Origin: Buddleja alternifolia
Lineage: Eukaryota; Streptophyta; Magnoliopsida; Lamiales; Scrophulariaceae
Assembly: GCA_019426215.1 (NCBI GenBank)
Contig: CM033408.1
Location: forward strand, 21,458,375 to 21,522,374
Direction of reading: 5' to 3'
Length of the DNA: 64,000 nucleotides
Numbering within the stretch: the stretch's first letter is position 1; every line of letters starts with the position of its first letter. Under the pieces are notes generated by a model that was not told the DNA's origin, did no database searches, and saw only the letters and a program-made list of their open reading frames with translations. The position numbers were made by a program, and so were the translations under genes. Of the stretch, positions 35,262 to 48,800 are shown piece by piece.

Positions 35262-35875
35262 TATATATATAAGAAAGAAATTAAATATTAATATTGGAAG
35301 TTCCAAATCGGTTCCAATTGACTCGAAAGGTTGGCTTCCAATTAGTTTAACTTTTCGGTCACCTGAGATGGTCAAAGTACCATTTCGGATCAAGTGGTTT
35401 CACTTTGCCGAAAGGGTGTCTCGAATTGGAAGTACCGGTTCGGTTGAGAAGGTGCCTTTTGGTTGGAAGTACCATTTCGATTGAAAAGGTGCCTTTTGGT
35501 GGAAACTTTTGGAAATCTATAAATACTTCCTTGGTTTGGCCGAAAATTATGAGTGTAATAATGAAATAAACATCAAATCCTTCTCTCTTTCTTATATTTG
35601 AATTTAAAAAAAGAAGAAGAGAAAATAGCAGATACCCCCCCAATCTATGAAGTGATGTGCGCTTTGCCCCCTCACCTATGCGGTTTGTAGCACTTTGCCC
35701 CCTGTGTGCTGCCCGAAGCTGACTGAGGGGGCAAAGTGCACATATATGATAGTTTAGGGTGTTGAGTGCAGCTTTTAATAGTTTGGGGGGGGGGTATTTG
35801 CTATTTTCTATTAAAGGTATGCCTAGCCTATTGATTTTCATAAGAATTGTTTCTATACCCACATTTTATACAACA
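35262..35875 (+). repeat. Copia-D 3' LTR, interrupted by a MITE
   Basis: Matches the 5' LTR from TTAAATATTAATATTGG (35281) through TATAAATACTTCC to about 35600, and again from about 35815 to the CACATTTTATACAACA end. MITE copy 3 sits between, and some LTR sequence is missing there. Confidence 0.65.
35621..35807. mobile_element. Hairpin MITE, copy 3, nested in the Copia-D 3' LTR
   Basis: Starts GAAAATAGCAGATACCCCCC and ends GGGGTATTTGCTATTTTC, with the same internal GTGATGTGCGCTTTGCCCC and GCACTTTGCCCCC blocks as copies 1 and 2. It is absent from the 5' LTR, so it inserted after Copia-D. Confidence 0.75.
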
Positions 35876-36589
35876 ATAGATTAGTTCGAAAGTAGAACAC
35901 ATTTTTTCATATTGTAACCATCAAGTTATGGAGAGTTAAACCTAGTGACCATATTAATAATTCTTTCTTCAGAACATGGTCAATTTTTGTAAACTTTCAT
36001 CCAGAATCAACATTGATGAATAAAAATATAAAACCCAAAAAATAAATCTCCAAAATTTAAGTAAAAAAAAGTCCATTTCTAATTATTCTTTAGGAAAAGT
36101 CCAACACGAGAGTTTTATGGTATTGACATGATGTATGACAACACTAACTCTCAAGTCTCAACTATTTATTTTGAAAATAATAATAATAATAATAATGAGT
36201 TATATACAAAATTTCCACTTTTCCAACTTTATTTAGAACTCTATATATGTCTGAGTTAAATAAGATATTTTTAAAATGATGACGTATCTAAACAAGATAA
36301 ATTGAGTGTGCAATATTTCTTGTGTTTGAAAAATATGAATTGCGTGCCACCTCTAACATGTTAGTACTAGTTGATTCTTCTATGCAATTGATTATATCAA
36401 TAAACTAAAATACCTAGGTCATGATTAAGTTCTCCATGCATGCGTCCCACAAATAATGTCAATGTTGACTTTACCAAACAAATAAGAAAACTGAATATAT
36501 AGACACATTTTTTTCCAAAATTACTCTTTCATATGTCATACCTTATAAATAATAAAATACAAATAAGATGTGTGAAGTGCAAATTCTAT
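35876..36589. other. AT-rich intergenic DNA
   Basis: No gene recognised. An AAT trinucleotide run lies near 36178-36198. Confidence 0.5.
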
Positions 36590-37181
36590 GGGTGTGTTTG
36601 TTTATGTTTTCAAACAAATTTTGGTCAAAATTTTTGGCTAAAATTTGTTTGCTTTATATTTTTTTACCAAAAAAAACTTTTTTGATCTAAGAATTTGTCA
36701 GCTATTGTCTTCCTATTTGTGTCTATTTTAGGGTGCCTATTAATTAAATCAATTACAATATATATATTTATATATATAACCATAATATTACAATCATTTA
36801 AAACTTACATTATATTTTATTTTTTAATCATTAACTAATTATAAACACAACTTTTCAGACAAAAACTTACATGATTTGACTGCTACAGTAACTTTTGTCT
36901 CTTTTGAAAATAAAATCAAACACAAAACCAAATGATTTTTCAATGGTGGACCAGAAGTAATGATCCTTGTGTCTATCTTTTTCATACACTAAGGTGTACT
37001 GTGTGTGGACCCCACATGTGAAAGAGATAGACACAATGATACATCTTGGAGTAACACTCCCGGTGTATCATAGCATTATCCCAAAAGCAAACACATTTTC
37101 ATTAAAATACACAACTCCCAATAAATTTTTTCACCAAAATTTTCACACAAAAAAAACCTCAAAATAGAAACAAACACGGCC
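36590..37181. mobile_element. Non-autonomous DNA transposon with GTGTTTGTTT-type terminal inverted repeats
   Basis: The left end GGGTGTGTTTGTTT is mirrored by GAAACAAACACGGCC at the right. The flanking trinucleotide TAT occurs on both sides (36587-36589 and 37182-37184). Internal AT-rich sequence encodes nothing. The ends resemble Tourist/PIF-type elements, but the duplication is weak support, so the superfamily is open. Confidence 0.5.
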
Positions 37182-37184
37182 TAT

Positions 37185-37662
37185 ATTTTACTTGAAAGCT
37201 CTCTATGTGAACAAGCACTCTGAATATTCTATTCCATATTTTATTTCATTAAGTATTTACTTTATATATACATGATACGTGTATAAATTTTTTGTTATCC
37301 ATAAATGAGAAATAAGAAGTGTATTTAAGAATTCTTTTTATACACATAAGCATAAGTTAAAAACAGAATATGAGAGAAACAACTTGATTAAAAACAGAAA
37401 ATTCAGACTGATGAATAAGGTGTATTTTAATACAACATATTAGCTCCTAAAATGAAAAGCATATTTATGAAAATTTATTGTTTGATTGAAGAAACTTGAT
37501 TAAGTTTGTAACAAGCGAAATTTAAATATTTATTGGTGAAATTGAATGTGGTAAGAAATATCTGAGTTTTAGTTTAATTGAAATTTTAGACATCTTTACA
37601 GTAAAATGCAGTAGTATAAATTCATCTCTCAAGGTAGATATTTGAATGTTTTTTACCAGAGC
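37185..37662. other. AT-rich intergenic DNA
   Basis: Nothing recognised before the small GRF-like reading frame. Confidence 0.45.
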
Positions 37663-37975
37663 ATGCTGTCGATGCCACAAAAAGCTGCTGGGATTCGCAC
37701 AATTTGGACAAAAAATTATTCGGGAAGGAAGTTAGTCGGTTGCTTTGATTGGGATGTAAGTTCGAAGAATTCACTTCATTTGTATGCTTAACTGTTTTAC
37801 AAAATTAATCCCATCTTTATAAATGTAGAAACCAAATGAATGCAACTGTCTGCAATGGCTTGAGCCTGAAATTTGTCAAAAGGGGCTAGAAATAAGCCAA
37901 AGATACCTTAAGAAATTGGAAGAGAAAAACGACCAAATATCAACAGTGCAAGCTATTAATGACACATTGAAATAA
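37663..37975 (+). pseudogene. Small GRF-type zinc-finger gene or fragment, two exons
   Basis: Exon 1 37663-37755 and exon 2 37829-37975 join in frame across an intron with GTAAGT and ATGTAG ends, giving 79 residues. It reads IWTKNYSGRKLVGCFDWD and then NECNCLQWLEPEIC, followed by a Lys/Glu-rich helix. The order basic-GRK-x-GC, then CxCxxW, recalls the GRF zinc finger (C-x-CG...NPGRRFxxC...CxxFxWxDE). The first Cys pair is missing, so it is probably a truncated copy. Proteins with this finger occur both in nucleic-acid enzymes and in plant transposon-associated ORFs. Function is unknown. Confidence 0.4.
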
Positions 37976-38940
37976 AACCCTAATTTAACAACTTCCAACA
38001 TAAAACTCAAAATCGAACTCACCTTCATCCACAAATTCTAATCTCCACCAAGAATATGTCCGAGATAATCCACCCAAATCCCTCTCAAGTCCTTTAGCAC
38101 TTTACCACGATAGATTATATAGATTTTCAAAGGTAAAAATGGCATTTTGTGAGTGACCGGACATTTTCTAAACCTATTTCTCCATCTTACGTGATTTTGT
38201 GGGTTTTTACCAGTTGTTGACTTTGTATTTACCATCAATATGTATTTATTTTATTTTTTTCCACTAGAAAAAAAGTTGCATTTAAGTGGCAGCTTAATTA
38301 TTAGGTGAATTATAAAAAACAAACAAGTTCGAAGGGCTGGACCTCTCCACCCATTTAGAGGGTATAATTGGTATTTTATTTTTATGTCTTTAGGATGACG
38401 AGACTATTTAACAGTTCAGAAATATGACAAACACCAACAAAATCCAGTACAGTTGGTAGATAGTTGGGTTCCTTAAACATTTATCCAGAGTTTGATTCTT
38501 GGCGGTGTGTATGGAAAAGACTTTGTTGGCAGAGGCAAAACCCACTTCGATGATCTCTACGTCTCGAAGGGAAATAGTCTCCGGCATTCGATTGGGGGAA
38601 ATCCTAGTATATAAAAAAATATATATATATATATATATATATGACAAACAAAATGCATAGTACGTGAGTACAAAGTGTATATTGCAATCAGATAAAAACT
38701 AATGAAGTTGAAGTATGATAAAAAAAAAAACCAAAACTCTACAAAAAAAAAGTAAAATAAAATTGAAAATAGAAGCAAACAAAGCCTATAAATCCGTGCA
38801 TTTACCGTTTCTAGACATCCAAGGGTAATTCTATAGTGGATCGGGAGTATTGCTCTGGACTCATTGTTCACTATACTAATACTTGAGGTGGGGTGGTTTA
38901 TACAGAGTATAATGAGGTGTGAAAACCATTCACTCATTTT
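37976..38940. other. Intergenic DNA with a TA microsatellite
   Basis: No supported gene. A (TA)n run lies at about 38618-38641. Confidence 0.45.
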
Positions 38941-39741
38941 TAATGTGTGGTGTAAAATAAATAGGGAGTAGTTTAGAATTTTTCACATCCAAGGACATCG
39001 AGATGGAAACCACGTTCAACAAACACGCGCCACGCGCGCGTCCAAAAGCGCCACTGACTCAATACTTTGCTTCCAGCTTTTCTCGCGGGGCCCACCCAGG
39101 CAGCAAACATGTCTACATTCAATCTCTCCGCCGATCGCGACACAAAGAGGAGATATCGCGATAAATGGAGGGGGGGGGGTGGGGGAGTTATTAAATAGGG
39201 GATAGCGACATTAGTACCGCTCTGTAACCCAAGTGGATATTCAACTACATTTTATTTCCACATTTCAAATCCGCCAACCCCTATCACATTCCACCCCCAC
39301 TTCACGCAATGATAACCCAACATATAACTTCAACGTCTTATCAGTGATAAGCAGAGGAACATATGATAGATAAAGTACCTTATAAGTGATAGGTCAGTGG
39401 AGAAAGATAGAGTCCTGCAAACGCATCGAAGATAGCGAGACCAAGTCTTTTTTTCCCCACCACCACCTCCAAATTCTCTCCTTTCCTTCTCTCTCTCTCT
39501 CTCTTTCTCTCTCTCTTATATATATATATATATATATATATACAAGAAGTTCATTCTTTCTCTCTTTCTCTATCTTTCTACATTTCTCTCTTTTCTTTCT
39601 TTTCTAATCGCAGCTTGTGGCTTTAGAGAAACCCTAGAAAGACAGCTCTGTCTGGGGGTCGTCGGTGTAGGGCTAGGATTTGTATGTAGGGCTTCGATCT
39701 GTTGATTTTTGCTTCGGAATTTGTGAAATCTGAGGTTGAAA
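38941..39741 (+). promoter_or_regulatory. TPR3 promoter and 5' UTR
   Basis: GC-richer than its surroundings at 39020-39120, with CACGCGCC/CGCGCG words. A G-run lies near 39168-39185, followed by a TATA-like ATTAAATAG at about 39190. The likely leader carries a (CT)n tract (about 39486-39516) directly followed by (TA)n (39517-39541), then the GC-richer segment before ATG 39742. CT-rich leaders are common in plant housekeeping genes. The transcription start is not determined. Confidence 0.5.
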
Positions 39742-39822
39742 ATGTCGTCTCTCAGCAGAGAATTGGTTTTCTTAATTCTTCAGTTCCTCGAGGAGGAGAA
39801 ATTCAAGGAGTCTGTTCACAGG

Positions 39823-39860
<38 letters not shown>

Positions 39861-42800
39861 CCTTTTAATTTCTGTTTATGTTTGTTGTATGCTGTTCAAA
39901 TTTTATTTGTTTTTTACTTAATTTTGCTTAGTTTTATATGTTTGTTGAACGGTTTCTGTATTTTCGTATGCGGTTTGGTTGGAGATGTGTAATTGAGAAT
40001 TTGAGATGTTAGTGGGAAGAGGTTAAAAGGTACTGACCCTTAATTTTTTGAATCTCTTAAGTTTTTTGTTTTTAGTTTAGAGAGATACGTAGATAAGATA
40101 ACATGAGCAACAGTAAATTGGTACAATTTAGTTGTTCAAGGAACAATGGTTAATTATTGCTTTTTGGTTGGATTTGTGAGAATTCCAAATGAGACTTATA
40201 GTCCTTGAAACTCTGCCACCTGTTACAGGACTTATGAAGGTGTAAAATGTTTAGCTGTCAACTGAATACTACTAAATGAAAAGCTATTGATGAACTATAA
40301 GTATCAATATACTTTGTAATGAAGGAAAAGGACAAATCTATTCCTATTAAACGGAGTTAAAGTGAGAAGCCCTGCTACAGGTTTACCACCGGTTGAGGAG
40401 AGTGTAGTGGCATTTTAGTTTGAAAGGTCTCATGGTCAACCATCAAAAAACATTAAAGCCGTTTCACTTCTTTTACTTGAATTAAATGGGACGATGCCCT
40501 TGCTTTTAAGTGCTTTCCTGAGAATATTTGGCCTTGATAGACTCATATATGTATTCTCTTTTTGTAGGCTTGAGCAAGAATCAGGTTTTTACTTTAACAT
40601 GAAGTACTTTGAGGAGAAAGTGCACGCCGGGGAATGGGATGAAGTTGAGAAGTATTTGTCTGGTTTTACGAAAGTTGACGACAATAGATACTCGATGAAG
40701 ATATTTTTTGAAATAAGAAAGCAGAAGTATCTTGAAGCTCTAGATCGGTAATCTGAAAGCTTCGTTTACCGGGAATTTTTAATACATTTCTTCTTGAAAT
40801 ATTTAAGCGTTCAATTTTGTTGACACTGTGTTTCATCTTTATCATAATTGGGTATCATCAGGCAAGACAAAGCAAAGGCTGTTGAGATTCTGGTGAATGA
40901 CTTGAAAGTGTTCTCAACATTTAATGAAGATCTATACAAAGAAATTACTCAGCTATTAACACTTACCAATTTCAGGTAGTATGCATTCCTTTTGTTGGTT
41001 ACAAAGAGCAGCTATAGATCAATTGAGTATAGTCCATGTTTGTTCTTTACTTGTCTCACACACACACAAAAGAGAATCTTGTATTGTCAGATTATAGATG
41101 GCTTTCCCTTCCATTGTCGTCAGTTTGCCATGTGGTTCAATGCTGATTGTCCCTCGAGGAACATTTAGACTGCAAAAATGTATTAGGGGGTTTTATAGAA
41201 TAAGATACTTTTAAAAAGCTTTTTGTAATTCAATTATGATCTGTAATTTAAAAATAGTGGGGGAAATTAGAAAGCATTTCGGGACTCCCGGAATTTTTGA
41301 CAATGAGTAGGAAGGCCTTAGTTGATAATCAATAGGATAATGAATGGAAAGTCCGACTTCATCAAGCTCATGTCCTAAGAAGCATGTGCCTAACGTGATG
41401 CATGATTATTGCAACAGATATCATGTGCTGGGATGAATTTAGTAAATCTTGTTATTCTCTTACGATTGATAAGCAAAGTTGTCAATGTTTACTATTTTGA
41501 CAAGTGTCGACACATATGATAGAAGTTCTTACCTAGAATTTGACTTCCACTTTTTATATTTGTAGTACGAATTAAGTCAAAAGGAGCATTACACAATTGT
41601 CTATTGTTTTCTAGCGGGGTGTTTTGTTTGACTCAACCAAAGATTAAATCTAACTGAATCTTTTTTTTGGCAACCAAATACTTCTAACTATATCTTTGTA
41701 TTAAGTGTATTCCCGGAACTCATACCATTTTACTGTATTGAAGTGAAAGGCTGGATATTGTCACATGTGATATCTACTCTGACATATTATTATTTGAATA
41801 GTCAAGAAATCTTTGATTTGACGGATAGGGTGGAGGAAGGACTAGCAAGAAAAATAGGAAATAGAAGTATTGAGTATAAAATACTCTGCTGTAGCAATCC
41901 TGGAGAATCCTCGTTTATGTATGGATTCTGGGAAGTGCATCTGTGGTTGTATTATCAATCAATATATGTTCCCCTGTAATTTTAGCTGCTCTTGATAATA
42001 TCAAGCACACAAAAAGGATCTTCGATGCCATGATGATGAGCAACAGGGGAGTTATCTCATGCATAAATTCAGTTGTCATTTTACTAAGCAACCAAATAAA
42101 ACTCCCTTTGGTGTGCAACTGTCTCTGTCCTATGTCACTCATTTTATGATGAGATTATGTGTTTGTTTTTCTTGGAAAGTTGTTTTAGTCTCAATTGTGG
42201 TGGAAACCTAATTGGTCTTCAAATCTTATTCATGTTCATTGATGACAGGGAAAATGAGCAGCTTTCCAAATATGGCGACACTAAGACAGCACGTAGCATA
42301 ATGTTGATAGAGCTCAAAAAGTTAATTGAAGCGAATCCTCTCTTCCGTGAGAAGCTTGTTTTGCCTACTTTGAAGTCATCTAGGTTGAGAACCCTCATCA
42401 ATCAAAGGTGTAGTGTTTGTCTGATTTGGCTTGTATGTTGCTGAACGTTATGCCTAACGTATATTTCCCTCAGATTTTGCATGTCTCTCCGTGGTTGATG
42501 TTAACGTTGGTAAACTAATTATGCTATTTGCTCTTTCTTGTCCAACATATGCAAATCACAGCCTGAATTGGCAGCACCAGCTTTGTAAAAATCCAAGGCC
42601 AAACCCTGATATCAAAACCTTGTTCACTGACCATACATGTAATCCTCCAAATGGGGCTCTTGCACCTACTCCAGTTAATCTTCCAACAGCTGCAGTTGCA
42701 AAGCCTGCTGCTTACCCTTCACTTGGTGCCCATGGGGTATGATAATGTTATTATCATTTTCTTTTATCCTTATCTTTCTCATCATCAACATTTAGAATGG

Positions 42801-45800
42801 CCATAATATGCTGCACCTTAAATTTTTCATAAACACTTCTGTTTATTGCTGGCAGCCCTTCCCACCTACAGCAGCTGCTGCCAATGCTACTGCTTTAGCC
42901 GGTTGGATGGCAAATGCTGCTGCATCTTCGTCTGTTCAAGCAGCTGTTGTTACAGGATCATCACTACCTGTCCCACCTAACCAAGGTGAGAGCTTTAAAC
43001 TTAGATAAATGTTAAATTTAAAAATCTGCAGTTTTGTGAGGTATGATAATAAAGAGAAAAAATTTAACTTTATTAACCAAGTATGATAGGATGAAGTGAT
43101 ATGCTTATGAGTTGTGCTCCTTTTAACTTTTTTGAACAGTTTCGATCTTGAAACGCCCAATCACTCCTCCAGCTACTCTGGGTATGGTTGAGTATCAGAA
43201 CACTGATCATGAGCAATTGATGAAGCGTTTGCGTCCTGCGCAGTCAGTTGAGGAGGTATTACTGTGGTTTATGAAAGACAACTAATTTGATGCAACTAAG
43301 AAATCTGTCCGTTAATTAAACCTTAATCTGTAATTTATGTTCAGGTTACATATCCTACAGCTCGTCAACAGGCATCTTGGTCCCTGGATGACTTGCCTAG
43401 AACTGTAGCTTTTACACTGCACCAAGGATCGGCTGTAACAAGCTTGGATTTTCATCCATCACATCATGCATTACTTCTTGGTACTACATTTCTGGGAAGC
43501 TGTTGTGTTTTAAAATCTAAATCATGCCCCTTTGACTACTAGTAGTTGGTACAATCATTTTCCCTTGTTTAACTTGTGTTGTCTCCAACAGTGGGATGCA
43601 ACAACGGCGAAATAACACTTTGGGAAGCTGGAATACGAGAGAAATTGTGTACAAAGCCTTTCAAGATATGGGATATGCAAGCTTGTACAATAACATTCCA
43701 GGTTCATGTGTCATTTTCCATGAGTATTTTTTTTCCTTCTATCATCCATTAAATATATTAAAAGTCTCAAAGAAAGGAGAAAAGTTTTTTTTATATTATT
43801 TCCATTACAGAGAATGTACAAATATATAGACAGAAGAAACATGTGTTGTACAAGGAAAGAAGTAATCAAATCCCTAAATAAGTGGATCAACTAGTAATCA
43901 GGAGACTAACACCTAAAATCAAGGAAAAGAATATATATTTCCTACATTGAAAGATACAGAATATCAAACCCAATAATCCTAATAAATTAAGATCTTTCTA
44001 CACTCCCCCTCAAGTTGGGACATATATGTTGATTAGTCCCAGCTTGCTTATTAAATCCTCGAAACTCGATTTATGCAATCTCTTCGTCAAAATATCAGAT
44101 GTTTGTTCCTTCGTAGGGATGTAAGTCATACACACGCTTCCATTGTCAACCTTTTCCTTGATGAAATGACGATCAACCTCCACATGTTTTGTTCGGTCGT
44201 GATGGACATGATTTTGAGCTATACTCACTGCTGCCTTGTTGGCACAATACAACTTCATAGGAGACATGTTAGACATCTTCAGTTCACTAAGTAATCTCCC
44301 CAGCCATATTCCTTCACAAATGCCATGAGCTAAAGCAGGGAATTCAGCTTCTGTGCTGCTTCTAGCAACAACAAGTTGTTTTTTACTCCTCGAGGTCACA
44401 AGACTTCCCCACACATACGTGCAATAACCAGAAGTCGACCTCCTATCTACTGAAGATCCTGCCTAATCAGCATCAGTGTAGACTTCTACCATTCTTTGCT
44501 CACCCTTCTTAAAGAATAATCCCCTGCCAGGAGTTTTCTTTAAGTACCTCAAGATCCTGTAGGCTGCATCGAGATGTTTCTCCTTAGGTGAGTGCATGAA
44601 CTGGCTGATCACACTTACAACAAATGCAATGTCAGGCTGTGTGTGAGATAAATATATCAATTTTCCCACTAATCTCTGATATCGTTCCTTATCAACCCCC
44701 TTTCCCCATTCAACACCCAACTTGATATTCGGGTCCATTGGTGTCTCAGCTGGTCTACAACCTAGCATGCCCGTGTCTCGAAAAAGGTCAAGTACGTATT
44801 TTTTTTGTGAAATAGTAATGCCAGCTTTGCTTCTAGCGACCTCCATGCCAAGGAAATACCTTAGAAACCCCAAGTCTTTTAGTTCAAACTCACCAGCAAG
44901 ATATTTCTTCAATGAATCCAACTCTTCATGATCATCCCCAGTAACAATGATATCATCCACATACACTATGAGGACAGCAATTTTACCATCTATAGTGTGT
45001 TTATAGAAAAGTGTATGATCTGTTTGAGCTTAAATAAAGCCCCTTCTCTTCACAGCTTGAGTAAATTTTTCGAACCATTCTCTGGGAGATTGTTTCAGCC
45101 CATAGAGAGATTTTTTTAATTGACACACAAGGGTATCTTCTCTTTCAAATCCCGGATGTAAATCCATGTACGCTTCTTCGTGTTGATCTCCATTTAAAAA
45201 TGCATTTTTAACATCCAGTTGTTGTAAAGGCCAATCAAGATTGGATGCTAAAGATAACAGAACTCTTACCGTATTCAACTTAGCCACTGGAGCAAAAGTC
45301 TCTTGATAATTTATTCCATACGACTGGGTAAAGCCTTTCGCAACGAGCCTAACTTTGTACCTGTTGATACTACCATCAGCATTAAACTTCACAATAAAAA
45401 CCCATTTACAACCTACAGTTTTCTTCCCTTGAGGCAATTCTACAATTTCCCATGTACCATTCTTTTTTAGGGCACTCATTTCTTCTTGAACTGTTGCTCT
45501 CCACTTGGGGTCAGCAAGAGCTTCTTGTATATTTTTTGGTATTTCTGTTTTTGATAATGAAGTAGTAAATGCATGAAATTCAGGGGCTAACCTCTTGTAG
45601 GAAATAAACCTCGATATGGGATGCTGAGTACAAGATCTAGTCCCTTTTCTGAGAGTAACCGGAAGATCCAGATTCAATACTTGAGTTTAAGACTCTAAAT
45701 CATGTTACCCAGGTTCAATAGTTTCAATAGTAACATCAGCATTAGGATTGGGAATCTGATTAGACTCTTGATCTTGTAGAGTTTCAGGTTTATCACTATT

Positions 45801-48800
45801 TTGAGGTGGTTTCCTGTGTGAATAAACAAGTAAAGGTGGTTGAGAGTTATCTCCCCCTGTTTTCAATACTTCTTTCTGTTCAATGAGTGGCACAATCGGT
45901 TCAGGTGCAATATTGGGCAGAGTAGGTACTGAAGAGGAAGTAGATGATGGTTCTAGCTCAATTTCATCCCAACACCTATCTTCTCCTAGAAAATCCCCTT
46001 GGAGATAAGTGTCCTGGAAAAAAGGTTGAGACTTGAGAAAGGATATATCCATCGACACGAAGACACGACGAAGTGACGGAGAATAACACTTGTAACCACT
46101 TTGAGTAGGAGAATATCCAATAAATACACATTTGATTGATTTTGGATCGAGTTTAGATCAATTTTGTGGTTGGACATGTACAAAGGCAGTGCATCCGAAA
46201 GTTTTGAGAGGAAGAGATGACATGGAACGAAAAGTGGGGTATGTTTCTAGAAGTTTTGAAATCTGGAAGCAGAGTGGTGAACCGCTTCGCCTATCTGGCC
46301 ATCGGCAGAGCGGGGCCAGAGCAAGTTGGGTTGGGGTAGAGAGCCGTAAGCGCGGTGGGGGGTGACGGAGAGGTAAATTTAAGAACTCTTGATGGCATTC
46401 GGTTGATGAGATAAGAAGCTGTTAGGATTGCTTCTCCCCAAAGATATTTCGGAACTTGCATGGTAAACATCAAGGCTCTAGCAGCTTCAAGTAGGTGACG
46501 ATTTGTCCTCTCCGCTACACCATTTTGTTGAGGTGTATCCGGACAAGAGCTTTGATGAATTATTCCATTGGTTTCAAGATAATCTCCAAGAATTGAGTTA
46601 AAAAACTCTTTTCCATTGTCAGTTCTTAAAGTTTGGATGGAGTTGTGAAATTGATTTTTGATCATGGAATGGAATGATTGAAACATTTTCCTAGCCTCGG
46701 ATTTTTCTATGAGAAGATAAACCCAACAAACTCTAGTGTGATCATCAGTAAATGTGATGAACCACCGTACCAAATATATTTTTTATACGAGAGGGTCCCC
46801 AAATATCACTGTGAATTAGAGAGAATGGATGCGACTCTTTGTAAGGTCTGGGTGGAAAAGATGTGCGAGTATGTTTAGCAAGATGACAAATATCACATAT
46901 GTAAGAACTGGGATTTTTATTAATAAAAATAAGTTTGAACAAACATTTGAGATAGTGAAAGTTGGGATGACCTAACCTACGGTGCCACAACATTATTACA
47001 TCATTATTGGAAACAAAAAAAGATTCACTCTCAACTAATGTAGCTTGTTTTTCCACGCATTGGTCATCCTTAAAGTAGTAGAGCCCGCCTTTCTCTCTAG
47101 CACTGCCAATCGTCCTCTCTGATCCCAGTTCTTGAATTTCACAAGAAGTAGCAGAGAATTTAGCAGTACAGTTAAGCTCATTCGTTATCTTGCTAATAGA
47201 AACCAAATTGCAGGCCAACTGTGATACATGAAGAACAGAATGAAGAGAAATATTTTTTGAGAGGTGAATTGAGCCTTTTCCAGCAATAACAGAGAATGTA
47301 CCATCTGCTACTTTAACTCTAAAATTCCCATAACAAGGGGTATATGAGTAAAATAGGGATGAGTTACCTGTCATATGGTTCGATGCCCCAGAATCAAACA
47401 CCCACGGAGTTGCATTTTGAACATGAACAGCTGTATTTTTGTGGGCAAAGTCTTTGGTTACCTGGTGTTGTCTGGTTCAAAAGTTTTTGCAACTGTTCTA
47501 GTTGTGACTTAGTCAGGAATAACCCATTTGATTCACTGTTCGTTTGGGTTTCCTCGGTTCCTTTTTGCACCGTTACCTGGAAACCTTTGCTTTTATTTGT
47601 TGCTCTAGGTTTCCAGTTTGCTGGTTTTCCGTGAATTTCCCAGCCAGTATCATGGGTGTGATTAGGCTTGTTGCAGTGATCGCACCAGGGACGTCCTCCT
47701 TGCTGATTACTATTCTTTTGTTTTCCATTGAATCGGTCAGAGAAATTTCTCTCAGCAAGTGCATTACTCGCAATGGTCCTTTTACCAGATGAAGTAATAG
47801 GCAAGTCTTGTTTAACCCCAAACATGACTCGTCTCCTACTAGCTTCCCGTCGTACTTCAGCAAAAGCTTCATCAATTGAGGGTAAAGGACTGCGCCCCCA
47901 AAATCCTTCCTCGTACCTCATCAAGGTCTCTGTTGAGGCTAGTAAGGAATTCATACAATTGTTCCTTCTCTAGATGCTTTTTGAATTTTAGATTGCCATC
48001 GAGATCTCCCCAGTCTGCTTCATAATGCAAGTCTAACTCCTGCCACAATGTCTGCAATTCATTATAATATGCAGTCACATCTAGAGTTCCTTGTCGTATC
48101 TCCTTCACTTTGTTTTTAATCTCAAAAACTTGAGATGCATTCATAAGATCAGAGTAATTCATATTAACAGCATCCCAGATAGCTTTGGCTGTTCGGAGGA
48201 ATAAATAAATACGGCTGATATGAGGTTCCATCGAATTGATCAGCCATGCCATAACAATTGAGTTGTTGAGGTCCCAATTTGCACGTGTTGAATCATCTGC
48301 AGTGGGTTGCTTTATATCTCCAGTAATATATCCTAACTTCCCTCTCCCTCGGATTACCAAGAGGACTGATTGGGACCATTGCAGGAAATTCTTACCATCT
48401 AGCCTGTGATTAGTAATTTGAAGTGATGATCCTTCTCCAAAGGAGTGTGAAACCACTTGTGACTGAACAGGTCCAGATGTGATGGGTGAGGACATGTCTG
48501 TCTCCTTCCCAGAATTCATTTTTTAAGAAAAAATAGAGACTGACAATGGAGCCTTTGGCGATGGTACCATAGAAAGGAGAAAAGTTTTTTTTTAATATTA
48601 TTTCCATTGCAGAGAATGTACAAATATATAGACAGAAGAAACATGTGTTGTACAAGGAAAGAAGTAATCAAATCCCTAAATAAGTTGATCAACTAGTAAT
48701 CAGGAGACTAACACCTAAAATCAAGGAAAAGAATATATATTTCCTACATTGAAAGATACAGAATATCAAACCCAATAATCCTAATAAAATAAGATCTTTC

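Larger units (their letters stand above)
29186..35875 (+). mobile_element. Copia-D: decayed Ty1/copia with the RT region lost
   Basis: Two related LTRs (about 29186-29763 and 35262-35875) flank gag, protease and integrase in the + direction. Sequence recognisable as pol ends near 31960. No RT or RNase H is present. The interval to the 3' LTR instead holds unassigned AT-rich DNA, a solo LTR of another family and two MITE copies. A third MITE sits inside the 3' LTR. LTR starts are uncertain, and no TSD was read. Confidence 0.65.

Noticed and set aside
36967..37167. A 66-codon open frame
   Set aside because: It sits inside a non-autonomous inverted-repeat transposon and shows no domain or codon bias.
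39386..39607. A 73-codon frame upstream of TPR3
   Set aside because: It is made of CT and TA microsatellite codons in the leader region and lacks any recognisable protein.
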